Under the pieces are notes generated by a model. The model saw only the letters and a program-made list of their open reading frames with translations, did not search any database and had not been told where the DNA came from. Shown here piece by piece: positions 1 through 5,461 of a stretch of DNA of 5,587 nucleotides (positions within the stretch are counted from its first letter, which is position 1; every line of letters starts with the position of its first letter). The DNA is from Chloroflexota bacterium (GTDB lineage: Bacteria; Chloroflexota; Dehalococcoidia; Lucifugimonadales; JADFKI01): contig VXRI01000049.1 in NCBI GenBank assembly GCA_009838595.1, positions 1 through 5,587 on the forward strand. The letters run 5' to 3'. The position numbers were made by a program, and so were the translations under genes.

Positions 1-1599
1 CTTCACCGGGTTGTTGCGCCCCAGGACACTGTTCTTGTTGAACAGATTCATCCGCTCCTTGTTCTTTGGCGTAACGTCCATCATTACGGCGACGCTGACA
101 TAGTTATCGCCGAGCAGCGAGACGAACATCGGCAGGTTGTTGGAGCTGCCCACTGGGATGACGACCCAGCGCGGGTCGAGGCGCTGATAGCCTTTGCTCG
201 CGCAAATCTCGCCGAGAATCTGCAGGTAGATGAGGTCAGCTACCGAATTGACCATCAGGCAGTGTGGTGCTAGGAACAGCGAGTGCGCCAGATTGTGCCC
301 CAATGCGACCCGCAACGGGAACACCGTGTCCTCGTCGTTGCTGAGCGTGTCCGCGCTGATGACCGTGCCCCTGTCGTCCACGTCCTGTACCGTGCGGATG
401 CGGTCGAGCTGGTCGAGGTTGAACATAAACGGCGAGTGCGTGGTGTAAATGACCTGATGCTTTGGCGCGAGCCGCTCGTCGATAAAGCGCAGGAAGTCGT
501 TCTGCGCGAGCGCGTGCAAGTTCAAACCGGGCTCGTCCAGCAGCAGCACAAGGTCGCACTTCTCCTGCTCCTCGATGCTGGAGAAGTATGTCAAGAAGGA
601 GAAGAACCAGACAAAGCCCTTTGAGCGGTCGTCGAACGGCACGGATACGCGGTGGCGGTTGTTCCAGATGCGCACATGCAAAATCGTGCCTTCGTTCAGC
701 GGAGGCAGGTCGTTCGGGTCTGCCGGCGACAGGTCGAACTCCACGCGCAGCTGCTTGTTCTGCGCCCAGTACTCGAACATCTCGTCGGAGATGCTGATGG
801 AAGCGGACTCCAACTCCGCCTTCATGTATTCGTAGTTCGTCTGCGTTTGCAGGTCTTCAAGGTCTGCGCCGACCAGCGCCAGCAACGACATGAATGTGCG
901 ACCGGATTCGTCTATGTCTTCGCCCGCCTCAACGCGCCGCAGCATGTCTTGGATGGAAATTCTGCCGTGCATGGTGCTGTACTCGTCGAAATACACGAAC
1001 TTGGGCAGCATAGAGTGCAGGATGTCCTCGACGACGGCGCGCGGCTCACGCTCGCTGAAGCGGCTGTAGATGTTGGTAATCAGCCTGCCGACGGCGACCG
1101 GCTTCACATCGAGCGATTCCAGCGTGCCAAGCAGTTCCATAACGGACGATGCCTCGCTGGCGTGGTTGACGATTTCCGGCGGCAACTCGGAGTTTGCGAG
1201 CAGATGCTGCACGACCCCTCTTTCGTCCATGTCGAACTGCCATATAAGTTCGTTCTTGTAGTTCTTGGAGATCGTAATCTCTTCGGATACGATAACGCCT
1301 CCGCCTATCTGCTCCGCCATCTCGTATTTTTCGTCTTCGGAGAGTGTCATAACGGCGGTAACGGCGACTGCTGGGTCGTTCATGTGCTGGCGCCGGTACT
1401 TGACATAACCCTTGCGGGGATAGTCTTTCAGCTCGAATTCCTGGTCGCCATCGACGGGGTTCAGCCGCTTCAGGGCACCCAGAAACGCCGTCTTTCCGGA
1501 CTCGTTCTTGCCGACCATAGAGGTTACATCGTCTATATCGACCCATCCGGAGTCGTCAATTGATTTGAAGTCGGTTACCCGAGCGCGAACGAGTTTCAT
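1..1599 (-). CDS. OLD-family AAA/ABC-type ATPase with Toprim-like C-terminal part (partial, C-terminus off the left edge)
   Basis: An uninterrupted frame of 533 codons runs from ATG at 1599 to the window edge, with no stop. The N-terminus reads MKLVRARVTDFKSIDDSG, the usual opening of RecF/SMC/OLD-like ATPases. The Walker A motif GKNESGKT is at residues 30-37. A signature-like DDRSKGF is at 323-329, the Walker B LVLLLDEPG has its Asp-Glu at 355-356, and the switch His is in YTTHSPF (His388). From about residue 446 a Toprim-like part begins (LMVNSVADLIYL, then LDPRWVVIPVG and VAVMMDVT with Asp508). Known OLD proteins couple ATP hydrolysis to Toprim nuclease activity and several act in phage defence (OLD, GajA). 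Here the usual Glu of the first Toprim motif (VEG) is Asn451, so nuclease activity is doubtful. An AGGAGG site four bases upstream supports the start. The gene is transcribed divergently from the LLM oxidoreductase. The ATPase family is secure; a defence role is only inference, and no partner gene is visible. Confidence 0.9.
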   Translation of the reverse strand, partial: MKLVRARVTDFKSIDDSGWVDIDDVTSMVGKNESGKTAFLGALKRLNPVDGDQEFELKDYPRKGYVKYRRQHMNDPAVAVTAVMTLSEDEKYEMAEQIGGGVIVSEEITISKNYKNELIWQFDMDERGVVQHLLANSELPPEIVNHASEASSVMELLGTLESLDVKPVAVGRLITNIYSRFSEREPRAVVEDILHSMLPKFVYFDEYSTMHGRISIQDMLRRVEAGEDIDESGRTFMSLLALVGADLEDLQTQTNYEYMKAELESASISISDEMFEYWAQNKQLRVEFDLSPADPNDLPPLNEGTILHVRIWNNRHRVSVPFDDRSKGFVWFFSFLTYFSSIEEQEKCDLVLLLDEPGLNLHALAQNDFLRFIDERLAPKHQVIYTTHSPFMFNLDQLDRIRTVQDVDDRGTVISADTLSNDEDTVFPLRVALGHNLAHSLFLAPHCLMVNSVADLIYLQILGEICASKGYQRLDPRWVVIPVGSSNNLPMFVSLLGDNYVSVAVMMDVTPKNKERMNLFNKNSVLGRNNPVK

Positions 1600-1603
1600 A
1601 TTT

Positions 1604-1609
1604 CCTCCT
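1604..1609 (-). promoter_or_regulatory. Shine-Dalgarno site of the ATPase gene
   Basis: The minus strand reads AGGAGG, then AAAT, then ATG. The match to the anti-Shine-Dalgarno sequence is perfect but the spacing (4 bases) is shorter than usual. It fixes ATG 1599 as the start. Confidence 0.75.
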
Positions 1610-1866
1610 GAATCCACCTGATTGGCGTGCCTATTTCGCTTGTATAATCGCGTTGTCGTGTGGCCGTCGATTTCTTGTCGGTGCATAGACCCGATAACGG
1701 CAATTCGTGTATCGTGAACAGAGATTACCTAACCCTGAGCAACGCACGCAAGGAGTTTTTAGGGTTCTGTTAGCCAAAATGTTTTGCATTTGTTTATGCT
1801 TATATCTACTCAATTTCCGAAAGCGCGACACAAATAGATAACATCAATAGACAGGATGGATAGAAT
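1610..1866. other. Divergent intergenic region, non-coding, with weak promoter-like elements
   Basis: This region separates two divergent genes and must hold both promoters. On the plus strand a perfect TATAAT lies at 1643-1648, with TTGGCG at 1622-1627 as a poorly spaced (15 bases) upstream box; if used, the leader of the LLM gene would exceed 200 bases. On the minus strand TCGACG, 17 bases and TTATAC fall across the same spot, a weak match for the ATPase promoter. A 6-bp inverted repeat AACCCT/AGGGTT (1731-1736 and 1761-1766), extendable by G-T pairs, encloses an AGGAG sequence that no start codon follows. The stretch 1770-1860 is AT-rich. Short reading frames across it lack ribosome sites and look random. 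I see no RNA gene. Confidence 0.4.
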
Positions 1867-1872
1867 AGGAGG
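1867..1872 (+). promoter_or_regulatory. Shine-Dalgarno site of the LLM oxidoreductase gene
   Basis: AGGAGG is followed by ten bases (gggcaagaaa) and then ATG at 1883. It lies downstream of the alternative ATG at 1856 and therefore argues for the shorter protein. The nine codons before 1883 also have no counterpart in the family, whose members begin like MKIGIS. Confidence 0.75.
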
Positions 1873-1882
1873 GGGCAAGAAA

Positions 1883-2878
1883 ATGAAGATAGGCATATCG
1901 AATCTGCGGGCGCCGGGCGCGTCTTGGCGCGACACGCTGCGAACGGCAAAGTTGGCGGAAGAGTTGGGATACAGCTGCATCACAATGGGCGAAGCATGGG
2001 GCGAGGACGCCTTCACTTCGCTCGCGCAGGTTGCCGCCGTAACCGAAAGAATACGCATCGGCACCAGCATCGTGCCGGTGTTCGCGCGCACGCCTTCCAA
2101 CATCGCGATGACTGCGCTGAACATGGACAATATGTCCGAAGGACGGTTCTTCTTGGGACTTGGCGCAAGTGGTAAACTGGTCATTGAGGATTTTCATGGC
2201 GAGCAGTTCCGCAAGCCGCTGGCGCGAATGCGCGAGTATATCAGCATAATCCGCAAGGCGGCGGCGGGCGAGCGGCTCGACCACAACGGCGAGTTCTTCA
2301 AGATTAGCCGCTTTCATATACGATTCAAGCCTTACCGCTCTCACCTGCCCATCTACATAGCGTCTTTGACGCCGGCGAGCCTTCGATTGACGGGCGAAAT
2401 CGCGGACGGCTGGCTGCCGATATTCCTAGCGCCCACAAGAATGCAGCCGCTGATAGACGACATCCAAAAGGGTGCGCAAGCGGCAGGCAGGGCGATGAGC
2501 GACATCGCAATCTGCCCGCAGGTTTCCATCTATGTTACTGACGACATAGACGCGGCGCGGCGGCGAGAACGCCCGCATATCGCCTTCTACATCGGCGGCA
2601 TGGGCGTCTTCTATCACCAGTATATGCACCGCATCGGTTTCGGAGCGCAGGCAGACGAAATACGCGAGGCGTACCTGAACAGAGAGTGGGATGTCGCGGC
2701 GACGCTGGTAACCAACGAGATGGTGGACGCAATGACCATCATGGGAACGCCGGAACAGTGCAAAGAGCAGATGCATCAATTCTTCCGCGCCGGCGTGGAC
2801 GAAATCCGTCTAGTGTTCAACGAACCGGATGCCTCCGCGCAGATATCCGCGATGAAAGCGGTGGCGCCGGGGGGATAG
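1883..2878 (+). CDS. LLM-family flavin- or F420-dependent oxidoreductase (bacterial luciferase-like TIM barrel)
   Basis: The 331-residue product has the normal length for LLM proteins. The first beta strand is MKIGIS. The GTSIVPVFARTP stretch (residues 60-71) corresponds to the cofactor-binding strand in luciferase/methylene-tetrahydromethanopterin-reductase relatives. NMSEGRFFLGLGASG (83-97) and FHGEQFRKPLARMREY (104-119) are the typical mid-barrel motifs. LPIYIASLTPASLRLTGEIADG (155-176) and the C-terminal IMGTPEQCKEQMHQFFRAGVDEI (286-308) are also family hallmarks. Such enzymes use reduced FMN or F420 for hydride transfer or oxygenation in the cytoplasm; the substrate and even the cofactor cannot be read from this sequence. 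The start at 1883 is chosen over ATG 1856 (340 residues) because AGGAGG at 1867-1872 lies between them. It is the only plus-strand gene and converges on the crotonase gene with a 32-base gap. Large LLM gene expansions are known in SAR202 Chloroflexota, which fits but does not prove the host. Confidence 0.92.
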   Translation: MKIGISNLRAPGASWRDTLRTAKLAEELGYSCITMGEAWGEDAFTSLAQVAAVTERIRIGTSIVPVFARTPSNIAMTALNMDNMSEGRFFLGLGASGKLVIEDFHGEQFRKPLARMREYISIIRKAAAGERLDHNGEFFKISRFHIRFKPYRSHLPIYIASLTPASLRLTGEIADGWLPIFLAPTRMQPLIDDIQKGAQAAGRAMSDIAICPQVSIYVTDDIDAARRRERPHIAFYIGGMGVFYHQYMHRIGFGAQADEIREAYLNREWDVAATLVTNEMVDAMTIMGTPEQCKEQMHQFFRAGVDEIRLVFNEPDASAQISAMKAVAPGG

Positions 2879-2910
2879 CCATCAAGCAGGAAATATCATG
2901 GGCGGCGCGC

Positions 2911-3657
2911 TCATTCGCCGCGATATTCCGGCGCACGCCGTTCCAAGAAGGACGCGATGCCTTCCGATCTGTCCGCCGTAGATTGCAAAATGACCGTCAA
3001 ATCCGCTTCAAGCCCAAGCCCTTGCGCCAGCGTCATATCCGCGCCTTTGAGCAGCGTTTCTTTGAGATAGCGCGCGGCTATTGGGGCGTAGGACGCGATG
3101 GTTGTTGCCAGCGAATATGCGTAGCCGCTGGCATCTTCGCGCGCTGCGGTATGGTTCAGCAAGCCGTATTCAAGTGCCTCTTCTGCAGACAACAGGCGCG
3201 AAGTGAGGATCATTGCGGTAGCGCGGCTTTGTCCTACGATACGCGGCAGACGCTGCGTGCCGCCGTCCCAAGGGATGATGCCGGCGGACAAGTGCGCCAG
3301 ACCGAGACGCGCGTTCAGCGCCGCCACGCGCAGATCGCACGCAAGCGCAATCTCCAAGCCTTGGTCTATCGCGGCGCCGTTGACTAGCGCGATTGTCGGC
3401 TTTTCGATGGCGGCGATGGCATCGCTCACTCGCAGGCGATCTAGGTCGTCCGGCGTTGGTTCTTCGCCCGCGAAATCCGTACCGGCGCAGAAGACATCGC
3501 CCGCGCCCGTGATGACGCACACGCGCACTTCTTCGTCCTGTCGCACTTGCTCGCAAGCGTCGCGCAGCAAACGCGCCGCCGTTTCGTCGATGGTGTTGCC
3601 CGCGTCAGGGCGGTCCAATGTGATTGTGGCGATGTGGTTGTCTAGTGTGAGTCGCAT
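2911..3657 (-). CDS. Enoyl-CoA hydratase/isomerase (crotonase) family protein
   Basis: The 248-residue product is of crotonase length, with the N-terminus somewhat short. HIATITLDRP (residues 8-17) is the usual first hairpin. VFCAGTDF (55-62) supplies the first oxyanion-hole loop, and NGAAIDQGLEIALACDLRVAA (93-113) the second with the first acid. SAGIIPWDGGTQRLPRIVG (124-142) follows. In rat mitochondrial hydratase the catalytic pair is Glu144 and Glu164, twenty residues apart. Here Glu102 matches the first, but the position twenty residues later is His122 (GLAHL instead of G.PE.), so ordinary hydration of enoyl-CoA is doubtful; isomerase, hydrolase or another crotonase reaction on an acyl-CoA is possible. 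The ATG at 3657 is the only usable start after an in-frame TAG upstream; the ribosome site (GGACAG) is weak. It has no same-strand operon partner within 190 bases. The family is sure, the reaction is not. Confidence 0.92.
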   Translation of the reverse strand: MRLTLDNHIATITLDRPDAGNTIDETAARLLRDACEQVRQDEEVRVCVITGAGDVFCAGTDFAGEEPTPDDLDRLRVSDAIAAIEKPTIALVNGAAIDQGLEIALACDLRVAALNARLGLAHLSAGIIPWDGGTQRLPRIVGQSRATAMILTSRLLSAEEALEYGLLNHTAAREDASGYAYSLATTIASYAPIAARYLKETLLKGADMTLAQGLGLEADLTVILQSTADRSEGIASFLERRAPEYRGE

Positions 3658-3848
3658 CTTCTGTCCGAGTCTGTGGGAATTCGTTCTTAGCTGCTACGCA
3701 GTGTTGACATTTCGCCATTTTCCTGTCATTTCGAGTGAAGCGAGAAATGACAGGGATAAATCGCATTTGTGAAATCGTCTTAGTATGCCTTTGCCTACCA
3801 ATAGAAAAAGGACTTATCCATCCCGTCCTGTCTATCGATGTCAGTTTC
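3658..3848. other. Intergenic region between pentapeptide gene and crotonase gene
   Basis: Both flanking genes are on the minus strand, 191 bases apart. The region contains the hairpin repeat described separately and otherwise no open frame with a ribosome site. The crotonase promoter should lie between the repeat and 3657, but I see no good -35/-10 pair there. No U-tract follows the hairpin on the minus strand (it is followed by AAAA), so it is not a standard terminator for the pentapeptide gene. Confidence 0.5.
3720..3756. repeat. Intergenic palindromic element (REP/MITE-like hairpin)
   Basis: CCTGTCATTTC at 3722-3732 and GAAATGACAGG at 3744-3754 are perfect 11-base complements around an 11-base loop (GAGTGAAGCGA). 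A G-T pair and an A-T pair extend the stem to 13. The core 'gtcatttcgag.gaagcgagaaat' resembles dispersed palindromes seen between genes in many environmental bacterial genomes; only one copy is in this window, so dispersal is inferred. It has no protein-coding content and could fold as RNA from either strand. Confidence 0.75.
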
Positions 3849-4589
3849 TTAATCTTCGGCGACGACTATGCCGAAGCGCTCGAAGAGCAGCGTACCGGCT
3901 TGCTGCCGGGACATTATCGCGCCCTTCAGGCTTGCGACTTCCAATCCGGAGCCGGAGATGTACGCGCCGCGCAAGTCTGCGCGATCGAAGCGTGTCTGTT
4001 CGCTGACGACAGCGCCGGTCAGGTGGCAGCCCTCGAATGTGGCGCCGCTGAAGTCCGCGCCGGTCAGGTCGGTCTCGGTGAAGTTGACGCCCCTTAGTTT
4101 GCCGTCTGCGAACTTCTTGAAGCGCAGAGTCGCCATGCTGAAGTCGGCTTTGTCTATCGTCACTCCCTCCATGCGCGTCCGGCTGAAATCCACGGTGCGA
4201 AAGCGCGAACCGGACAGGTCTGCCCCGAACAGGTTCGCGCCGTCCAGGTTGCACAGGGTCATATCGCAATTCTCGATGCGGCTGAGGTTTAGCTTGGCGT
4301 CCCGAAACTTTGCCGAGTTGAACCGGCTGTCGCGCAGCCTCGCTTCGCGTATGTCCGCCTTGTCGAAGCGCGCCTCCTGCGACTGGCAGTTCTCGATAGT
4401 AAGGTCATCGCACGCCAGATTGAAGAAGTTGACGCCGCGCAACGAGCATTCCTCGAAGCGCAGTTCTTCCGCCTCAAAGTCCGGCAACTCCGCGTTGTCG
4501 AGCGCGCAGCGCAGAAAGGCGGTGGACTCTCTCAGCAGTTCACCGAGCTGCGCGGCGTCGTATATGGTGATGCCTTCGTGTGGATTCAT
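3849..4589 (-). CDS. Pentapeptide-repeat protein, Qnr/MfpA-like right-handed quadrilateral beta-helix
   Basis: The product has 246 residues. After a short non-repeat N-terminus, residues 29-193 read as 33 uninterrupted five-residue units of the A(D/N)LXX type (for example DFSGA, NLFGA, DLSGS, DLTGA). A single six-residue unit, VVSEQT (194-199), breaks the register, and five more units follow (200-224). The C-terminus QAGTLLFERFGIVV (230-243) matches the terminal helix of Qnr proteins (QnrB ends with QASLLMERLGIAV), which dimerises them. Qnr and MfpA proteins mimic DNA and bind gyrase; whether this one does is inference. No signal peptide or membrane segment is present, so it is likely cytosolic. 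ATG 4589 was chosen over an upstream TTG at 4634 because the TTG adds an unstructured 15-residue tail without a ribosome site. ATG 4589 also lacks a Shine-Dalgarno site but has a -10-like box just upstream. Family call is firm; function is not known. Confidence 0.93.
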   Translation of the reverse strand: MNPHEGITIYDAAQLGELLRESTAFLRCALDNAELPDFEAEELRFEECSLRGVNFFNLACDDLTIENCQSQEARFDKADIREARLRDSRFNSAKFRDAKLNLSRIENCDMTLCNLDGANLFGADLSGSRFRTVDFSRTRMEGVTIDKADFSMATLRFKKFADGKLRGVNFTETDLTGADFSGATFEGCHLTGAVVSEQTRFDRADLRGAYISGSGLEVASLKGAIMSRQQAGTLLFERFGIVVAED

Positions 4590-4598
4590 TTTGCCGGT

Positions 4599-4604
4599 AT
4601 TATG
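4599..4604 (-). promoter_or_regulatory. Candidate -10 box giving a leaderless or near-leaderless pentapeptide mRNA
   Basis: The minus strand reads CATAAT (five of six to TATAAT) nine bases before ATG 4589. A transcript starting at the usual distance would begin within a few bases of the ATG, which would explain the missing ribosome site. No convincing -35 box is found 16-18 bases further upstream, so this remains weak. Confidence 0.3.
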
Positions 4605-4643
4605 CGTGTCGGTTGTTATTGACGCAGTGTACAAAACGGCAAT

Positions 4644-4700
4644 TCAGTATCCAAGAGGCATACAGCCCCCAAATAAATAATAAACAGCCGATAAAAGCGG
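4644..4700 (-). pseudogene. Diverged, frameshifted copy of the 3' end of the small membrane gene at 5136-5351
   Basis: On the minus strand the last 27 bases up to TGA (4644-4646) match the end of the gene at 5136-5351 at 22 positions, including CTTGGATACTGA exactly. Further upstream GCTTT..TCGGC, the TTATT stretch and a CCGTT...CTGTT stretch also align, but with at least two one-base indels. Read in the terminal frame the tail gives LFGGCMPLGY against LIGVCTTLGY; read in another frame a hydrophobic SAFIGCLLFI matches GAGFLGYLLLI. No single frame carries the whole. Similarity stops right after the stop codon, so the copied unit seems to be the coding sequence and not its downstream flank. The best reading is a decayed paralogue. 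Confidence 0.55.
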
Positions 4701-4708
4701 AACAGACA

Positions 4709-4915
4709 CTAATTGACAACGGCGTCAAACGCAATCTGACAAATCCTTCCAGGTATCAGTAGAAATAACAGCGTCAGAACAACCTGCTCAGGGATTCCAA
4801 TGTCAAAGCGGCGCACGGATGCTTTGAAGATGTATATCATCGCAGTTATGATGGCTGTCCATACAATGAAAACGATGGCAGTTATCACAAAGGAATCTTA
4901 AAGTGCGTAGGCCAT
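4709..4915 (-). pseudogene. Small two-helix membrane-type reading frame interrupted by an early TAA
   Basis: Reading the minus strand from ATG 4915 gives MAYAL, then TAA at 4898-4900, then in the same frame DSF followed by 59 residues from a GTG at 4888 to TAG at 4709-4711. The second part is strongly hydrophobic. One segment is VITAIVFIVWTAIITAMIYIF, followed by a basic KASVRR linker and a second segment, QVVLTLLFLLIPG. An AGAGGG sequence 12 bases upstream of ATG 4915 could be a ribosome site; none precedes GTG 4888. The layout (helix, basic loop, helix) is the same as in the intact gene at 5136-5351, although I cannot show nucleotide homology between the helices. It may be a decayed gene, or a 59-residue protein started at GTG. 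I do not recognise a family. Confidence 0.4.
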
Positions 4916-5135
4916 ATATTACGCTTTCCCTCTGAATCTCGGTTTGCATCAGGCATTTGAGCGCGTGGGAACTGCCCATAAACCACAATGGCAAGGACGG
5001 ATTGGTTAGTTTTATCCTTGCCATTGGATCACTTGTGTTTCAGATGAGGATTGCCTACATCATTAGTCTCTTGAGTCTCTTGAAGAGAGTGTTGCAGTGG
5101 TAGTATAGCGATGTTCCCGAGCGGAGGCACGCGCT
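4916..5135. other. Non-coding stretch between small membrane frames
   Basis: Apart from the inverted repeat at 4986-5026 and a perfect tandem nine-base repeat AGTCTCTTG at 5065-5082 followed by AAGAGAG, which can pair with it, I see no gene here. The open frame covering 4803-5024 on the minus strand has no ribosome site, Cys/His-rich random-looking content and overlaps the membrane-type frame. Confidence 0.45.
4986..5026. repeat. Perfect 12-bp inverted repeat (hairpin)
   Basis: CAATGGCAAGGA (4986-4997) and TCCTTGCCATTG (5015-5026) are exact reverse complements around a 17-base loop. It lies 110 bases downstream of the stop of the small membrane gene on the minus strand. No strong T-run follows on either strand, so an intrinsic terminator is possible only in a weak form; a regulatory hairpin or mobile-element end is an alternative. 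Confidence 0.65.
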
Positions 5136-5351
5136 TCAGTATCCAAGGGTTGTACAGACGCCAATGAGCAATAAGTAGCCGAGAAAGCCCGCGCCGATAA
5201 ACAGCGCTATTTTGCCGAACGGACCCATGTTAGATTTGCGTCCGATGTACCTTACTACGGTTACGCTCGCTATCACACCAAAAGCGAGAAGCATAGTAAT
5301 GACTATCATTCTCGCTATGTGCGGACTTAATCCTGTAAGTGCTTCAGCCAT
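5136..5351 (-). CDS. Small two-helix membrane protein, family not recognised
   Basis: The predicted 71-residue product has a first hydrophobic segment at about residues 15-33 (MIVITMLLAFGVIASVTVV), a basic linker RYIGRKS (34-40), a GPFGK turn, and a second segment at about 46-66 (KIALFIGAGFLGYLLLIGV), ending CTTLGY. By the positive-inside rule the basic loop should be cytoplasmic with both ends outside, making a hairpin membrane protein. ATG 5351 is chosen because AGGAGAG (5364-5370) lies 12 bases upstream and a promoter-like pair sits further up. A TTG at 5396 would give 86 residues but directly follows an in-frame TAA and has no ribosome site. The layout resembles short two-helix proteins such as VirB2/TrbC-type pilins or holins, but no diagnostic residue supports either. 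A decayed copy of its 3' end lies at 4644-4700, so it belongs to a locally duplicated family. Confidence 0.6.
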   Translation of the reverse strand: MAEALTGLSPHIARMIVITMLLAFGVIASVTVVRYIGRKSNMGPFGKIALFIGAGFLGYLLLIGVCTTLGY

Positions 5352-5363
5352 ATTGGTGATTGT

Positions 5364-5370
5364 CTCTCCT
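5364..5370 (-). promoter_or_regulatory. Shine-Dalgarno-like site of the small membrane gene
   Basis: The minus strand reads AGGAGAG, 12 bases before ATG 5351. The spacing is long, but it is the only purine-rich site near any possible start and therefore decides for the 71-residue form. Confidence 0.45.
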
Positions 5371-5403
5371 AGTGCCAAAAGAATGGCAGACTTCAATTAC
5401 ATG

Positions 5404-5433
5404 ATAATAATATGAAGCCTGCCCTATTGTCAG
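5404..5433 (-). promoter_or_regulatory. Candidate sigma-70-type promoter of the small membrane gene
   Basis: On the minus strand CTGACA (5428-5433, five of six to TTGACA) is separated by 18 bases from TATTAT (5404-5409, five of six to TATAAT). Transcription would begin near 5397 and give a leader of about 45 bases that includes the AGGAGAG site, consistent with start at ATG 5351 and not at TTG 5396. Confidence 0.45.
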
Positions 5434-5461
5434 CGTCAAACTGCTAACCAAGTTTTATCGC

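Noticed and set aside
652..1563. 303-residue open frame on the plus strand
   Set aside because: It lies opposite the ATPase, whose minus-strand frame has all the Walker and signature motifs; the plus-strand translation has no recognisable motif and no ribosome site.
1..1599. Gabija GajA call for the ATPase
   Set aside because: The architecture is similar, but no GajB-like helicase is in the window, the Toprim Glu is replaced, and OLD-like ATPases are too diverse for that label.
1631..1831. 66-residue minus-strand open frame in the divergent intergenic region
   Set aside because: It has a GTG start without a ribosome site and an Arg/Cys/Asn-rich sequence with no fold signature; it would also fill the whole promoter region.
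1856..1882. Upstream ATG start for the LLM oxidoreductase
   Set aside because: The AGGAGG site at 1867-1872 lies downstream of this ATG, and the nine extra residues do not fit the family N-terminus.
2686..3387. 233-residue plus-strand open frame spanning the LLM end and the crotonase
   Set aside because: It crosses the end of one clear gene and the antisense of another, with Arg-rich random content.
3868..4680. 270-residue plus-strand open frame
   Set aside because: It is the antisense shadow of the pentapeptide gene: the repeating codon pattern keeps the opposite frame open, and the translation is Ser/Arg-rich without domains.
4803..5024. 73-residue minus-strand open frame
   Set aside because: It has no ribosome site, starts inside the inverted repeat, and its C-terminal half is the out-of-frame reading of a clearly hydrophobic membrane-type frame.
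5065..5090. Possible CRISPR-like or tandem array
   Set aside because: There are only two copies of a nine-base unit with no spacers, so it is a chance or slippage-type tandem repeat.
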